A stretch of DNA of 64,000 bases from Siphonodentalium dalli (Eukaryota; Mollusca; Scaphopoda; Gadilida; Siphonodentaliidae): contig CP136065.1 of assembly GCA_032622095.1 (NCBI GenBank), positions 58,521,949 through 58,585,948 on the forward strand. Reading direction: 5' to 3'. This document shows, in pieces, positions 11,400 to 21,328 of this stretch. Numbering within the stretch: the stretch's first letter is position 1; each line of letters starts with the position of its first letter. The notes under the pieces are model-generated. The model worked only from the letters and a program-made list of their open reading frames with translations, was not told the origin of the DNA and searched no databases. The translations under genes and the position numbers were made by a program.

Positions 11400-12080
11400 G
11401 ATTTCATGGCAATACTGCTGGAATATTAATAGTACTTATTGAAACTATAATCAGGATACAAATTTAAAATAGAATTTCTCTAGGAACTATTCAACTAGGT
11501 CAATTGGAGGTAGCAGTTTTGATTTGTCAGAATAACGGACCTGATTTATTCATGGCATTTTACCAATGGACTGGGTTTAGCAAAAACTAAATTTTGTTTA
11601 TACTTTTCATACTTCATACGTTCACACTGTATATATATTAAATAAATGCTGAAATGTTGCAACTTTTATGTAAATATTCTGGCATATCGAGATATTGTGA
11701 AACGGTATTTTGTACTAAAATTAAGTTTATTTCTTGGTGACCCTGGGTGACCTGTCCTAAGAAACTAACATATTTATGACAAATTACATAAATTTCAAAT
11801 GATATATTCAGCTTACTGCCACATAGACTAATTTCCTGAGCATTGAATAGTAAACCAATATCTATCATTCAGATTTACTGTGCGATTAATATTTTATGCA
11901 TACATACTGTATAGAAGCTTCCAAAAACAAACAGTCCCACAGCATATGTTAATATAGATTTATATACAATACTGGTAAATAAAGTTTCTTGTGGACAGTG
12001 TTTTACAAGGTTTTCTGTGATTTTATTGCAGACTAAGTGCACATTGTTCGCCTGGTTTCTTAACTTCCAAACATTGTGTG
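11400..12080. other. AT-rich spacer
   Basis: No gene, repeat end or further box C/D pair was recognised. Short frames on the minus strand (11638-11868) have no recognisable domain. Confidence 0.4.
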
Positions 12081-12086
12081 TACTAA

Positions 12087-12162
12087 TTGAGTTGATGATG
12101 ATACCATTATACTGCTGTTCACAATCTGAACGTTCTGCTGATTTTGGTTATTCTGAATCTCT
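12087..12162 (+). ncRNA. C/D-box snoRNA, family C copy 2
   Basis: Box C lies in TTGATGATGA, the guide ATACTGCTGTTCACAAT precedes D' CTGA (12126), C' is GCTGATT-like and weak, and box D CTGA is at 12153. The terminal stem is short (GAG/CTC). It is the most diverged of the nine outside the guide. Confidence 0.78.
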
Positions 12163-12194
12163 TGATCGTTCTTTTATAAAATGCTGTTTGATAT

Positions 12195-12740
12195 GACTTA
12201 ACCCTTCCATGACTGGAATTTCCTCACCCAGTTATAAAAGTATACATTGGAATAGTCTATTATCCATTTGGATGGATGAGCAGTCAGTGCAGAGCAGACA
12301 ACAGATGTACAAATGGATTTAATACAAGTACAGAAGAATTCATCTTAATTAGTGGGCAATGTTTAGATACATATTGTTTAGATACATATCCTCTAAAGGG
12401 AACTACTCGTCGATGAGTATTTAGTAAAGTAAAAGGATTAAGAATGGTGATCATGATTTTTATGGCAATTTCCTAGAAGTTGAAACCTGGTAAATTTGTC
12501 TTCATTGTAATTGTATCAGTGAGAAAGTTGTTATTTGACAATGTGAACAAAATGATCAGTATTTGTATCTGTACGGGTATTTTGGGTGGACAAAAATGCA
12601 TGGATAACATGTCAGAAGGAATACAAGTAGCATATTTAATAGATACATTATTTTAATAATAGAGAATGGTTTAAGGACTTTAAGAACCATGTAGACATTA
12701 TTACATCTGTATATCAATATATTTGTACAGTAATGCCATT
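12195..12740. other. AT-rich spacer with a TTAA-element end
   Basis: TTAACCCTTCCATGACTGG at 12199 matches the left end of the TTAA-type miniature elements, but no right end follows at the usual distance. The remainder shows no recognisable feature. Confidence 0.4.
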
Positions 12741-12761
12741 ATGAAGGTTAATTATTTTGGT

Positions 12762-13126
12762 TAACCCTTTCATGACTGGAGCTTCCTGATTTTTTGCGAA
12801 AACCCTGTGCCAATGCATTCTCTTATATATGCGAGGAGCCCATAGGGTGCCTCGCATATATTTTGAAAATGATAAAAATTGGTAAAGAATGTAAGAAAAA
12901 ATGATAAAATTGTTATAAAACAATATAAGAAATATGTTTTAAATTGTTAAAGAATGTAAGAAAAAAAATTATAAAATGATAAAATTGTTAAAGAATATAA
13001 TGCAAAATGTTAAAAAATGTCTTATATATGCGAGACGACCTATGGTTGACTCGCATATATAAGAGAAGGCATTGGCACAGGGTCTTTAATGTTGCACCAG
13101 CGCAGCTCCCGTCATTAAAGGGTTAA
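12762..13126. mobile_element. piggyBac-like miniature element, best-preserved copy
   Basis: The element runs from TTAACCCTTTCATGACTGGA to CCCGTCATTAAAGGGTTAA, so both ends carry TTAA and CCCTTT(C)ATGAC inverted repeats. The interior holds CTGTGCCAATGCATTC and its inverse GCATTGGCACAGGG around a near-palindrome TATATGCGAG...CTCGCATATA, split by an AT-rich insert. TTAA target use and CCC(T)-starting ends are the hallmark of piggyBac-type transposition. No coding capacity. Confidence 0.8.
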
Positions 13127-13129
13127 CCG

Positions 13130-14165
13130 GGAATAAAATAACTTTTTTGTTAAACAAAGCGAAATGTTATGCAATTTGGAAAACAGAATAGTAATTTTGA
13201 AGGGCATTTTTATTTCTTTAGTGAACATTCAGATGACCACAATTCAATCATAAGTGGAAAAAGGTTTTCTATCATGGGTAGTAACTAGTAGTTGGACTGG
13301 GTATGCTCATGGCAAGATCGCGAGTAAAAAATTAATATCAAGCACTGTTTGATTTTAGATGCGAAATCGATGGCGTATTCTTGGTTACAATGTACCTCCA
13401 CTTGCAACGGAATCGCAGTCATGTGGATGTAAAAATCGTAGATGGAAAGATTGTAGGGTAGTCAATCACGTGGTTAACCATGGCTTAGAACAACCCATGA
13501 TATCCATGACTGTCGGGACCTGATTCCACCGCTTAATACTGAATCGTGGTTATCTGAACATTCACTTAATTATAAACTTAGAATGACCAATTGCTGAACC
13601 AATTTTAGCAACGAACTAGATGGCATAATGAAGCTGTCCTAAGGTGATTTATTTGAGCTTTTGCATTAAAGTCAAAGTGCTGGAAGCTGGCTGATTACCA
13701 AAACTCCTGCTAATTACACAGTAAAGCAGCAAATAGAAGTCTTGAAATGTGTTGTATGAATCAATTTATTTCAAAGAGTTTCAATTTATAATATTTTCTA
13801 TACCCCAGTTTCCAAACAAATACTTAATGGGAGAACTGACATGTTTGCTAGAAACAGTGTGGAATACATATACGTGCAAAGAGTAACTACATGTACATGT
13901 AACTCGATCCAGTTCATTAACAAGATTCAGTTGGTAGCAACATGCTATGGAAATACTAAATTGTATAACATACTGTTGGTTAACAGTTGATTTCTGTAGT
14001 GAGATCTGCTCGCTTCAGCAAATGGCTATGATATTTCCAATTAATATAGCGAATTGAGAGAGCCCAGTTTGAAATTGTGTAAATTTATACATATGACATA
14101 CAATTCACTCCATGGCATATTATCATGAGCCCCTACCGCACATGTGTTTAGTTTTGTAATTGGTA
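13130..14165. other. Spacer 3' of the channel gene
   Basis: AT-rich sequence without a recognised gene. A short frame begins at 13359 after a TTTGATTTTAG acceptor-like string and holds a few cysteines, but it does not align with any ABCE1 exon I would expect (see rejected items). The 3' untranslated region of the minus-strand channel gene should lie here; no AATAAA on that strand was pinned down with confidence. Confidence 0.35.
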
Positions 14166-14170
14166 GAGTT

Positions 14171-15388
14171 TCATAAGTGACATCTGAATGAATTTGACAT
14201 AGCAATATCTGAATCATCAAAGAGGGATAACATCACAAGTATGCCTGGAGTAATACAGAACAGAAAGCATGCCATTTTGAAGAAAATGGAGTCAAGTTTT
14301 TCAAGGAGCGTATTGAACCACAACTTCTTTGAGTTTTCGTCCTTGAAATCTGCTACATCATTGTTATCAGCATCATTGTCTTTTCTTTCTTGCGTTCCTA
14401 CTCCTGTGATGAATGCAAATATGCGTTGTACCGGCTTGCTGACTTTTTCAATATTGCCGCTTAGGATTGAGAGTATGACCGAGATGGCGCTGTAGCAAAG
14501 CATCAGAATTATGTACACTTCCAGGTAGCATATATTGTCTCCATTTGCCGGTAGAATTGTGGATATGTAGTTCAATATAACAACAAAAGCTAAGAGAACA
14601 GTCGTTGCATAGGAAATTCTGTCCCCGCCACTAACTGGAATTTTGAAAGTGAACATGTTTAGAATACTCAGAACAACTAAAGGAATTATAGTGTTCAGTA
14701 TAATAAAATTTGATTTTCTCTTCAAATGAACTTCGACTATATAGTATGTTTTATTGTTATGTATACCAATGCATTCTTCAATTTGAACCCTTTCCCAGTT
14801 ACTGTTAGGCGAAATGATGAATTCTTCGTTGTTTGCATATTTCTTCAGTTCAGTATGAAATATGCCCCTTCCATATGCCCAATCCTTAAATGCTAAACTG
14901 CAACTCTGCTTGTCAAATGGGAAGTAAGAACTGTCAACATTACAATCACTCTTGAATGTCGTTCCTATACTCCAATAAAGCTTTCCGTTACTACTAACTC
15001 TCACCGTTGAACTTATTTCGTTCTTGTTAATCCTTGATCCATGAAAGTTGGCCAGGTCGACATCAGGTAGCCAAATGTTTTCTCCCCTAAGCACGATTTC
15101 TGAAATATTGTCATAATGTGAAGAGTCCCATTGTAATGATACGTCCTCCCATTGAAGCCACAGATAACCTGTTGTCCATAAAACTTGATCAATCTCGTCA
15201 AGTTTGTCTATTTTCAACAGCTCGAACCCAATATCAACCTCAACAATTGTCTGTCCTCTTTCCACAGGAATAATTTTCAAGTTGCGTCCCTTGGTAATGT
15301 CCTGATACAAGATTTCATGCTTGCTCTTGCTTGTCAAACTGTGAGTAAATAACAAGACCAAGATAACAACATGCGATAACATATTCAT
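14171..15388 (-). CDS. Cys-loop ligand-gated ion channel subunit (nicotinic-receptor-like), intronless
   Basis: The product is a 405-residue subunit of a pentameric neurotransmitter-gated channel of the plasma membrane. Residues 1-20 form a signal peptide, followed by the ligand-binding domain with WLPDV (loop A, 106-110) and the Cys-loop Cys149-Cys163 with exactly 13 residues between. Four membrane segments lie near 227-249, 257-280, 286-310 and 369-390. The stretch before M2 reads SGGDRIS, with Asp at -1' and Leu at 9', and lacks the Pro-Ala insertion of anion channels, so a cation channel is likely. Loop C has one Cys (EECIG), not the vicinal pair of nicotinic alpha subunits, so classical acetylcholine binding is doubtful. 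Sequons: Asn94, Asn212. An upstream in-frame TTG would add 14 residues, but ATG at 15386-15388 has A at -3 and leads into the signal peptide. Ligand unknown. There are no introns, as in retroposed or tandemly expanded invertebrate receptor genes. Confidence 0.93.
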   Translation of the reverse strand: MNMLSHVVILVLLFTHSLTSKSKHEILYQDITKGRNLKIIPVERGQTIVEVDIGFELLKIDKLDEIDQVLWTTGYLWLQWEDVSLQWDSSHYDNISEIVLRGENIWLPDVDLANFHGSRINKNEISSTVRVSSNGKLYWSIGTTFKSDCNVDSSYFPFDKQSCSLAFKDWAYGRGIFHTELKKYANNEEFIISPNSNWERVQIEECIGIHNNKTYYIVEVHLKRKSNFIILNTIIPLVVLSILNMFTFKIPVSGGDRISYATTVLLAFVVILNYISTILPANGDNICYLEVYIILMLCYSAISVILSILSGNIEKVSKPVQRIFAFITGVGTQERKDNDADNNDVADFKDENSKKLWFNTLLEKLDSIFFKMACFLFCITPGILVMLSLFDDSDIAMSNSFRCHL

Positions 15389-15521
15389 GATATTGATACA
15401 AATAATTCCAACTTGGCTACAAAAGCTCAAATAATAATAAACGCACTTTTAAATTACGGTTTCACCTGTTCGAAAATCGGTGGAATTTGTGCAGAATTTA
15501 TCTTTTGAATTTATTTCACTG

Positions 15522-15530
15522 CTTTATATA
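15522..15530 (-). promoter_or_regulatory. TATA box of the channel gene
   Basis: On the minus strand the sequence reads GGGTATATAAAGCAG about 135 bp before the start codon, which would put initiation near 15495 and give a 5' leader of roughly 105 nt. It fits a self-standing promoter for a gene lying opposite the snoRNA array. Confidence 0.55.
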
Positions 15531-15544
15531 CCCTGGTTAAGTAG

Positions 15545-16205
15545 TCTGTTGCAGATTGCTTACCAGACCATTTTAGTGAGGAGAACATGACCTGCGGTAA
15601 TAATCTGTAATATTTGGGCATCCATTATCGTGTTTACATGTAGCTTCAGTTTATATCCTTTGGCAGTTGACAATACTAACCTTCGGCAGATCACAATACT
15701 TCTGTAATGCACTTGTGTTTATATTAGTGCCGTTGTCTAATTTACATTAATATTTGACAAGACATTATGGTTTCATGGCTTTTAGTCTAAACGGTGCCTT
15801 TTCATGATGATAAACATCCTCTTCTGGGGGAAACAGAATGTAATCCATAATCGATGTACAAATTAAAGAGTCACGCAAATGGTAATGACGTTGGTTGAAT
15901 AATAGATTGGTAAAGGCCACTGACCACGGAATATTCCTTTAGGAACGCTTTATCATTTCACACGTGGGCAGGACTTATCGAACTAACATCATGATTTAGC
16001 AAAAATTTGCTATGTTAGGCCTGTCCATAAAGGGCAGCTTTTCTCGAATGTGGCTTTGTAAAATAATGTAACAATAATTACAATGTGTGTATCTTCAATG
16101 TCCATTAAGGCAGAATTTTGAGTTACAAAACAGGGGAGTATTCTTCTGTTTTATTTATCTCTTCGATATTATCTTATAGGGTATTTTTTTGTTATATAAT
16201 ACTAT
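15545..16205. other. Spacer upstream of the channel gene
   Basis: No open frame, repeat end or RNA boxes recognised. Further control elements of the channel gene may lie here; none can be supported from sequence alone. Confidence 0.35.
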
Positions 16206-16215
16206 TAAATTGTTT

Positions 16216-16293
16216 ACGAGTTAATGATGAAATCCTTATACTGCTGTTCACAATCTGAATATTGTGATGTTTCCACTCAACTCTGAGACTCGC
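16216..16293 (+). ncRNA. C/D-box snoRNA, family C copy 3
   Basis: Terminal stem CGAGT/ACTCG, where other copies have GTGAG/CTCAC or TGAGTT/AACTCA: the outer base pairs differ on both sides together. Box C AATGATGA, guide ATACTGCTGTTCACAAT, D' CTGA (16255), C' TGATGTT, D CTGA (16283). Confidence 0.88.
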
Positions 16294-16299
16294 AATATC

Positions 16300-16955
16300 C
16301 TGGGACATATATTTTGTTTACTGCATATATGATTATCCATATAAATGCATGAATTTCACTAGAAAGACAAGGGTGTGTGTACCCTTCAGCAGGTTGGCGT
16401 TTCAACGAGCTTAGTCTTTTTACTGATTTCGCCCTTGTGCTGCCAGAACTCATAGATATGTTGTATTCAATTGTCATCATCAAAGAATCTCACTTGATTT
16501 AAACAACGATTCTTCATCACAGAGCTGGAAATTTTTGTTATGGTCCGATTTAGAAAAAAGTTTTTGACAATACTAACTAAACGTACAAAATTATAATAAT
16601 GGGCTAAAGACATAGTATGGACTTGTTTGGGTGCGTGAAACTGATAAGTTAGTATTCAGGCACTATGCCACTAAAGGAATGTATCATTATACTAACATTG
16701 CTGAACATATCAAGCTAATCGACCATATCACTCCATAGAATACATCTGAACTACGCTCAGATGTAAATATTTACTTCTATCGGCGATAAACTAATGAAAA
16801 CAATTTCGCCATCGAGAGTCACTGAATTTAATTAATATATAAGAATGACAGTGTGTTAATTTGTAAAAAAAATAACTACATGTACTTTGAGCAAGATTAT
16901 TCTTTTATCACCTAACCGGAGTGTTTCACATCATTTAAATTTTTCTGATGTATTT
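16300..16955. other. Spacer between family C copies
   Basis: AT-rich, with no feature recognised. The minus-strand frame at 16277-16483 overlaps copy 3 and has no known domain. Confidence 0.35.
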
Positions 16956-16962
16956 CTTGTTG

Positions 16963-17037
16963 TGAGTTAATGATGAAATCCTTATACTGCTGTTCACAAT
17001 CTGAAAGTTGTGATGTTATATCTCTCTCTGAAACTCA
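16963..17037 (+). ncRNA. C/D-box snoRNA, family C copy 4
   Basis: Stem TGAGTT/AACTCA; box C AATGATGA; guide ATACTGCTGTTCACAAT before D' CTGA (17001); C' TGATGTT; D CTGA (17028). The H/ACA family A begins its alternation after this copy. Confidence 0.9.
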
Positions 17038-17594
17038 TTAACAGATTTTCTTTCAATAATTTTACAATGCGACAAAATTTTATGGGGAGGGCAGGACGGT
17101 CTTTGAGACAATGTCATCAATGTGATGGTGATTTACTTCTACTTCCATTCATGGTTTGTATATTTCATTCATACCAAAAGAATATCGGCTAATAAATAAT
17201 CAATCCATAAATTATCCAACTTGGGATTTCCACTAAATTCTTAGTCAATTTCATCCAACTAGGATCAAAATCTATCCACATTGCAATTGTCGTTTCTCCT
17301 GTTAAACTTCCGTATTAAAAAAAAAAATATTGATCCAACCTTTTCGGATAATTAGTTGGCAGATTCTGTTCATTAAATTAATCTTATTTTGCAATTCTTG
17401 GGGAACGCAATGAGACAAGTGTGTATTTTCTATAAAAGTAGTATGTTGTATCTTACAGCTACATGTAGCTTGCCACTTTCACTTGCCATCTTTCCCGGCT
17501 TCTATCTGTGAGACTGACATCACTGGTTTGTGAACAAAATAAATTTGGTCAATCTCGACTGACCTCTCACTTCATTATCATTCATGAAACTCAG

Positions 17595-17721
17595 CTGTTG
17601 ACGGACTTACGCTGCATACAAGTTGCATCAGTGATATGTCACATGTCACCTACATTAATGTGAGGAAATCTGGAAGGCTCACCGAGATATAGTGAGACTT
17701 TTCGTTCCACTTCAAACAAAT
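17595..17721 (+). ncRNA. H/ACA snoRNA, family A copy 1
   Basis: A two-hairpin RNA of about 125 nt with H box ACATTA (ANANNA) and an ACA triplet at 17716. The 3' hairpin has lower stem TGAGG/CTTCA (one G-U here, CCTCA in most copies), upper stem AAG-G-CTCAC/GTGAG-A-CTT and loop CGAGATATA. The open pocket between is AAATCTGG on the left and TTCGTTCCA on the right, 15 nt before ACA, the spacing expected for pseudouridylation guides acting with dyskerin. The 5' hairpin closes with GTTGAC/GTCACC, one mismatch. The target is not identified. This is the most diverged member. Confidence 0.85.
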
Positions 17722-17777
17722 TTTCACTCAGAAGTCACTCTTGAAGCCAACAATGTTAAAGTTTAAATTAAACTATC

Positions 17778-17917
17778 TACAGTAATGACCTAAATAATCG
17801 ACTCCTTAACCACAGCACTTTCCGATGAATGGCAACAAGCCATATTTCCGACAAAATCCTGAAAAATTACCCATAATTCTACTGTGGTTAAGGAGTCGAT
17901 TATTAAGGGCATTATAT
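17778..17917. mobile_element. mariner-like miniature element, internally deleted copy
   Basis: TA|CAGTAATG at left and CATTATATATA at right, with CGACTCCTTAACCACAGC and its inverse GCTGTGGTTAAGGAGTCG (here CTGTGGTTAAGGAGTCG). It shares its interior (TTTCCGATGAATGGCAAC, CCATATTTCCGAC) with the full palindrome at 27299-27521 but keeps only one of the two long arms. Confidence 0.75.
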
Positions 17918-18129
17918 ATACCATTTGAAGGGTGGGTGTCCTAGAAATTGGTAGATTAATTTTGTATGATCACAATAAATATTAAGACACAACATGTTGC
18001 ATAATCAAAATCTTCATGTACATAAAGTAATTGTGAGCTAACATTACTTCATTTAAAACAATATATACACTTCCAAGCTCTCTGAACACTGAACAATCTC
18101 TGAACTTTTTTATGCACCCGTTTAAAAAA

Positions 18130-18360
18130 AAAAAACATGTATTATGTTATTGTTATTGGTCCGCACGTTCGTTTTGGTTTACGGATGATAACTTAAGATA
18201 GTCACAACTGAATGAAATGAAATTTGTTATGTGGGTTTACTAGCCCAAAATAGAGGTAAAGTTTGAAATTGGGTTCTGCCTGTCAATTTTCACCAGAGTT
18301 ATGTCCCTTTGTTTGAATTACCACGTCCATGCCCTAGCGATGCTCTTGTATCATGCAACA
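18130..18360. repeat. Dispersed 'stream' repeat fragment
   Basis: GGTTTACGGATGATAACTTA, AATTGGGTTCTGCCTG, CAGAGTTATGTCCCTTTG and GCCCTAGCGATGCTCTTG recur in variant form at 46980-47445, 56170-56460 and 60290-60680. Confidence 0.6.
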
Positions 18361-18412
18361 GTTTTCTTGGGAATTCACAGGACCTGTGGAATTGTCAGAC
18401 ATAGAACTTATT

Positions 18413-18486
18413 GTGAGTTGATGATACCATTATACTGCTGTTCACAATCTGAATAGTCTTGATGTTTTTATTGCTCTGAAACTCAA
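18413..18486 (+). ncRNA. C/D-box snoRNA, family C copy 5
   Basis: Stem TGAGTT/AACTCA. Box C TTGATGAT is followed by a spacer 2 nt shorter than in most copies; guide ATACTGCTGTTCACAAT, D' CTGA (18449), C' TGATGTT, D CTGA (18476). Confidence 0.88.
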
Positions 18487-18633
18487 TACAAAGGCGTTAG
18501 TACTGCACTGAAATGATTTGCAATACAGGGCTTAAAATCTGACCTTATTTTGATTATCGCAAAATTTTATGGATTATATAAGGCCTTCTATAACATTGTG
18601 TTCGTTAGGATCATGGAATCTTGATGGGACTAC

Positions 18634-19195
18634 CCCTCATTAATAGGCCCTGCTAATTTTGTTACGATGTTGGTGGGTCCTGCTGAAATGCTATGATGGT
18701 GGGTCCTTCTGAATTGCTACGATGGTGGGTCCTGCTGAATTGCTATGATGTTGGTAGGGAAAACTGATGGTATTAAGAAATAGTACCATGTTATGTTTAA
18801 TAAAGTCATTTTTTTGGTCTTGTAGCTAATGTGAACGAATCGAGGAAAAGCCATTGTACATGTATGTATAAAACATTAAAAAATATGTACATTGTAAAAT
18901 ATTTTGATAATGGCTGTGTTAGTTGCGAACCGACCTTAACTGAGATCAATTCATGTCGTTTTTCAAATACCATCAGTCATTATTAAAATATTTAAAAATA
19001 TACATGTTCTTGAATGTTTTAATTTTAATGCAGACACAGGGTTTTTCCAAAGATTAGCCAAACACTACAAAATTCACAACTTGAGCAAAAATAACGCTTC
19101 TTTTTCTCAACAGCATCAGTTTGTCCTACCAGCCTCATAGCAATTCAGCAGGACCCACCAGCATCGTCAAATTAGCAGGACCACTTAATGTGGGG
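18634..19195. mobile_element. Miniature DNA element with about 45-bp inverted ends
   Basis: The left end has CATTAATAGGCCCTGC, TGCTAATTTTG and TTGGTGGGTCCTGCTGAA. The reversed right end has CATTAAGTGGTCCTGC, TGCTAATTTG and CTGGTGGGTCCTGCTGAA. The left end repeats GGTGGGTCCTGCTGAA-like units three times. Both ends have TTAA. The interior is AT-rich and non-coding. It inserted between a family C and a family A copy. Confidence 0.75.
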
Positions 19196-19250
19196 TGTGG
19201 ACTATTATGCTCTAGCTTCCTCATGAAATATGAAATGAGAAACCTCAAAT

Positions 19251-19375
19251 GGTGACAGACTTACACTGCGTACAAGTTGCTTCAGTGACAAGTCACGTGT
19301 CACCTACATCAATGTGAGGAAATCTGGAAGGCTCACCGAGATATAGTGAGACTTTTCGTTCCACCTCAAATAAAT
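19251..19375 (+). ncRNA. H/ACA snoRNA, family A copy 2
   Basis: H box ACATCA; 3' hairpin upper stem and pocket as in the family, lower stem TGAGG/CCTCA. The ACA triplet has become ATA (CTCAAATAAAT). AUA is tolerated in some H/ACA RNAs, so this copy may still work. Confidence 0.78.
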
Positions 19376-19649
19376 CTTAATTACTATCTAATTTCACTGA
19401 CAAGAATTAAGCAACCAGTAATCTTATTGTCTAAACTATAACGTAATTATCTTATGTACAACTTGGCATAATCACACCATGGAGCTCCTAGGCACAGGTA
19501 CTAGTATATCAATCAAAATATATACTTGATTTAAAATTACTACACAAGGTACCTGGATATCCTTTAATTTTTAGCATGTAAGAGCAATAAATACTCTGTT
19601 TTATTCTTGAGAATTCAGAGGACGTTTAGAATGTTCAGGCTTTGTTATT

Positions 19650-19725
19650 GTGAGTTGATGATGAAACCTTTATACTGCTGTTCACAATCTGAATTGTATG
19701 ATGTTTTTAATGTTCTGAAACTCAC
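19650..19725 (+). ncRNA. C/D-box snoRNA, family C copy 6
   Basis: Perfect 7-bp terminal stem GTGAGTT/AACTCAC. Box C TTGATGATGA, guide ATACTGCTGTTCACAAT, D' CTGA (19690), C' TGATGTT, D CTGA (19715). Confidence 0.92.
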
Positions 19726-20097
19726 TACAAAGGTATTACTATTGTTGGTTCTTAATTCATGGCAAGCCCCCTACATGTATATCCTCTCTTCCTTATCCTT
19801 AGTTACTAAGGTATTCGGAAGTAAATTATCAAATTGAACCCTAAAAAAGCATCGGGACTAACCATGAGAAGGCAATCGTTAAAAAATTTATCATTCCACA
19901 TTCAATAGCATTGCATTGCCATACGTACAAGCTGAACACCTGCATGTTCATGTATATAAACAAGAATAAAGTAACTTATCAAGTACTAGTATACAGTGAT
20001 CAATTGACTAAATAATCCTCAGATCCACACGAATGTGTTATTTCAATAGGATCATCATTACGTTGTCATATGAAATCTAAAATGAGAAGCCTTGACT

Positions 20098-20222
20098 GGT
20101 GACCGACCAACACTCTGTACAAGTTGCTTCAGTGACATGTCACGCGTCATCTACAGCAATGTGAGGAAATCTGGAAGGCTCACCGAGATATAGTGAGACT
20201 TTTCGTTCCACCTCAAACATAT
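20098..20222 (+). ncRNA. H/ACA snoRNA, family A copy 3
   Basis: 5' hairpin base GGTGAC/GTCATC (one G-U pair, where copy 7 has GTCACC); H box ACAGCA; 3' hairpin TGAGG/CCTCA with CTCAC/GTGAG; ACA at 20217. Confidence 0.9.
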
Positions 20223-20354
20223 CTTAATTACTTATCTAATTTCACCCACTCCAAGTCTAAAGGATTAGAATCATCTTCAGGACTACAAGAATGTGTTATT
20301 TTAATAGAATCATCATTACATTGTCATTGAAATCTAAAATGAGAAGACTTGACT

Positions 20355-20479
20355 GGTGACCGACCAACACTCTGTACAAGTCGCTTCAGTGACATGTCAC
20401 GCGTCATCTACAGCAATGTGAGGAAATCTGGAAGGCTCACTGAGATATAGTGAGACTTTTCGTTCCACCTAAAACAAAT
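20355..20479 (+). ncRNA. H/ACA snoRNA, family A copy 4
   Basis: Follows copy 3 with no C/D copy between. H box ACAGCA. The apical loop changes to TGAGATATA and the lower stem loses one pair (TGAGG/CCTAA). ACA at 20474. Confidence 0.87.
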
Positions 20480-20754
20480 CTTAATTACTTATCTAATTTC
20501 ACTGACAAGAATTAAGCAACCAGTAATCTTATTGTCTAAACTATAACGTAATTATCTTATGTACAACTTGGCATAATCACACCATGGAGCTCCTAGGCAC
20601 AGGTACTAGTATATCAATCAAAATATATACTTGATTTAAAATTACTACACAAGGTTTCTGGATACCCTTTGTTTTTTAGCATGTAAGAGCAATAAATACT
20701 CTGTTTTATTCATGAGAATTTAGAGGAAGTTTAGAATGTTCAGGCTTAGTTATT

Positions 20755-20830
20755 GTGAGTTGATGATGAAACCTTTATACTGCTGTTCACAATCTGAATT
20801 GTCTGATGTTTTTATTGTTCTGAAACTCAC
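20755..20830 (+). ncRNA. C/D-box snoRNA, family C copy 7
   Basis: GTGAGTT/AACTCAC stem; box C TTGATGATGA, guide ATACTGCTGTTCACAAT, D' CTGA (20795), C' TGATGTT, D CTGA (20820). It differs from copy 6 at a few positions, none of them in boxes or guide. Confidence 0.92.
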
Positions 20831-21203
20831 TACAAATCCATTACTATTGTTGGTTCTTAATTCATGGCAAGCCCCCTACATGTATATCCTCTCTTCCTTA
20901 TCCTTAGTTACTAAGGTATTCGGAAGTGAATTATCAAATTGAACCCTAAAAAAGCATCGGGGACTAACCATGAGAAGGCAATCGTTAAAAAATTTATCAT
21001 TCCACATTCAATAGCATTGCATTGCCATACGTACAAGCTGAACACCTGCATGTTCATGTATATAAACAAGAATAAAGTAACTTATCAAGTACTAGTATAC
21101 AGTGATCAATTGACTAAATAATCCTCAGATCCACACGAATGTGTTATTTTAATAGGATCATCATTACGTTGTCATATGAAATCTAAAATGAGACACCTCG
21201 GCT

Positions 21204-21328
21204 GGTGACCGACCAACACTCTGTACAAGTTGCTTCAGTGACATGTCACGCGTCATCTACAGCAATGTGAGGAAATCTGGAAGGCTCACCGAGATATAGT
21301 GAGACTTTTCGTTCAACCTCAGACAAAT
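21204..21328 (+). ncRNA. H/ACA snoRNA, family A copy 5
   Basis: GGTGAC/GTCATC base, H box ACAGCA, 3' hairpin intact (TGAGG/CCTCA). TTCC changes to TTCA in the pocket. ACA (CTCAGACAAAT) at 21323. Confidence 0.88.

Larger units (their letters stand above)
19391..20495 (+). repeat. 1.1-kb duplication unit, copy 1 (family C copy 6, family A copies 3-4)
   Basis: The stretch from ATTTCACTGACAAGAATTAAG onward is repeated nearly base for base beginning 1105 bp downstream (20496). The match runs through the C snoRNA, its spacer and the next A snoRNA. The high identity of the spacers points to a recent tandem duplication of a C-plus-A unit. Confidence 0.85.
20496..21328 (+). repeat. 1.1-kb duplication unit, copy 2 (family C copy 7, family A copy 5)
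   Basis: Second copy of 19391-20495, aligned up to the end of the A snoRNA. After that the two diverge. Confidence 0.85.

Noticed and set aside
13359-13450. Possible ABCE1 first coding exon (ATG after TTTGATTTTAG, with CGCKNRRWKDCR)
   Set aside because: The cysteine spacing does not match the KCxxxxCRQECKKSCP pattern of the first Fe-S cluster, and the reading does not join the Gly codon at 23683 in a convincing way.
14241-14495. Plus-strand open frame of 84 codons
   Set aside because: Shadow of the channel gene on the other strand (M3-M4 loop region).
15389-15430. Upstream extension of the channel gene by 14 codons
   Set aside because: The first codon of the extended frame is TTG. The ATG at 15386-15388 has A at -3 and starts a proper signal peptide.
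19800-19825. Eight-base exon TTACTAAG between an acceptor-like and a donor-like string
   Set aside because: CCTTATCCTTAG and AAGGTATTC fit splice signals loosely, but the spacing is not kept in other units. Too short to support without RNA evidence.
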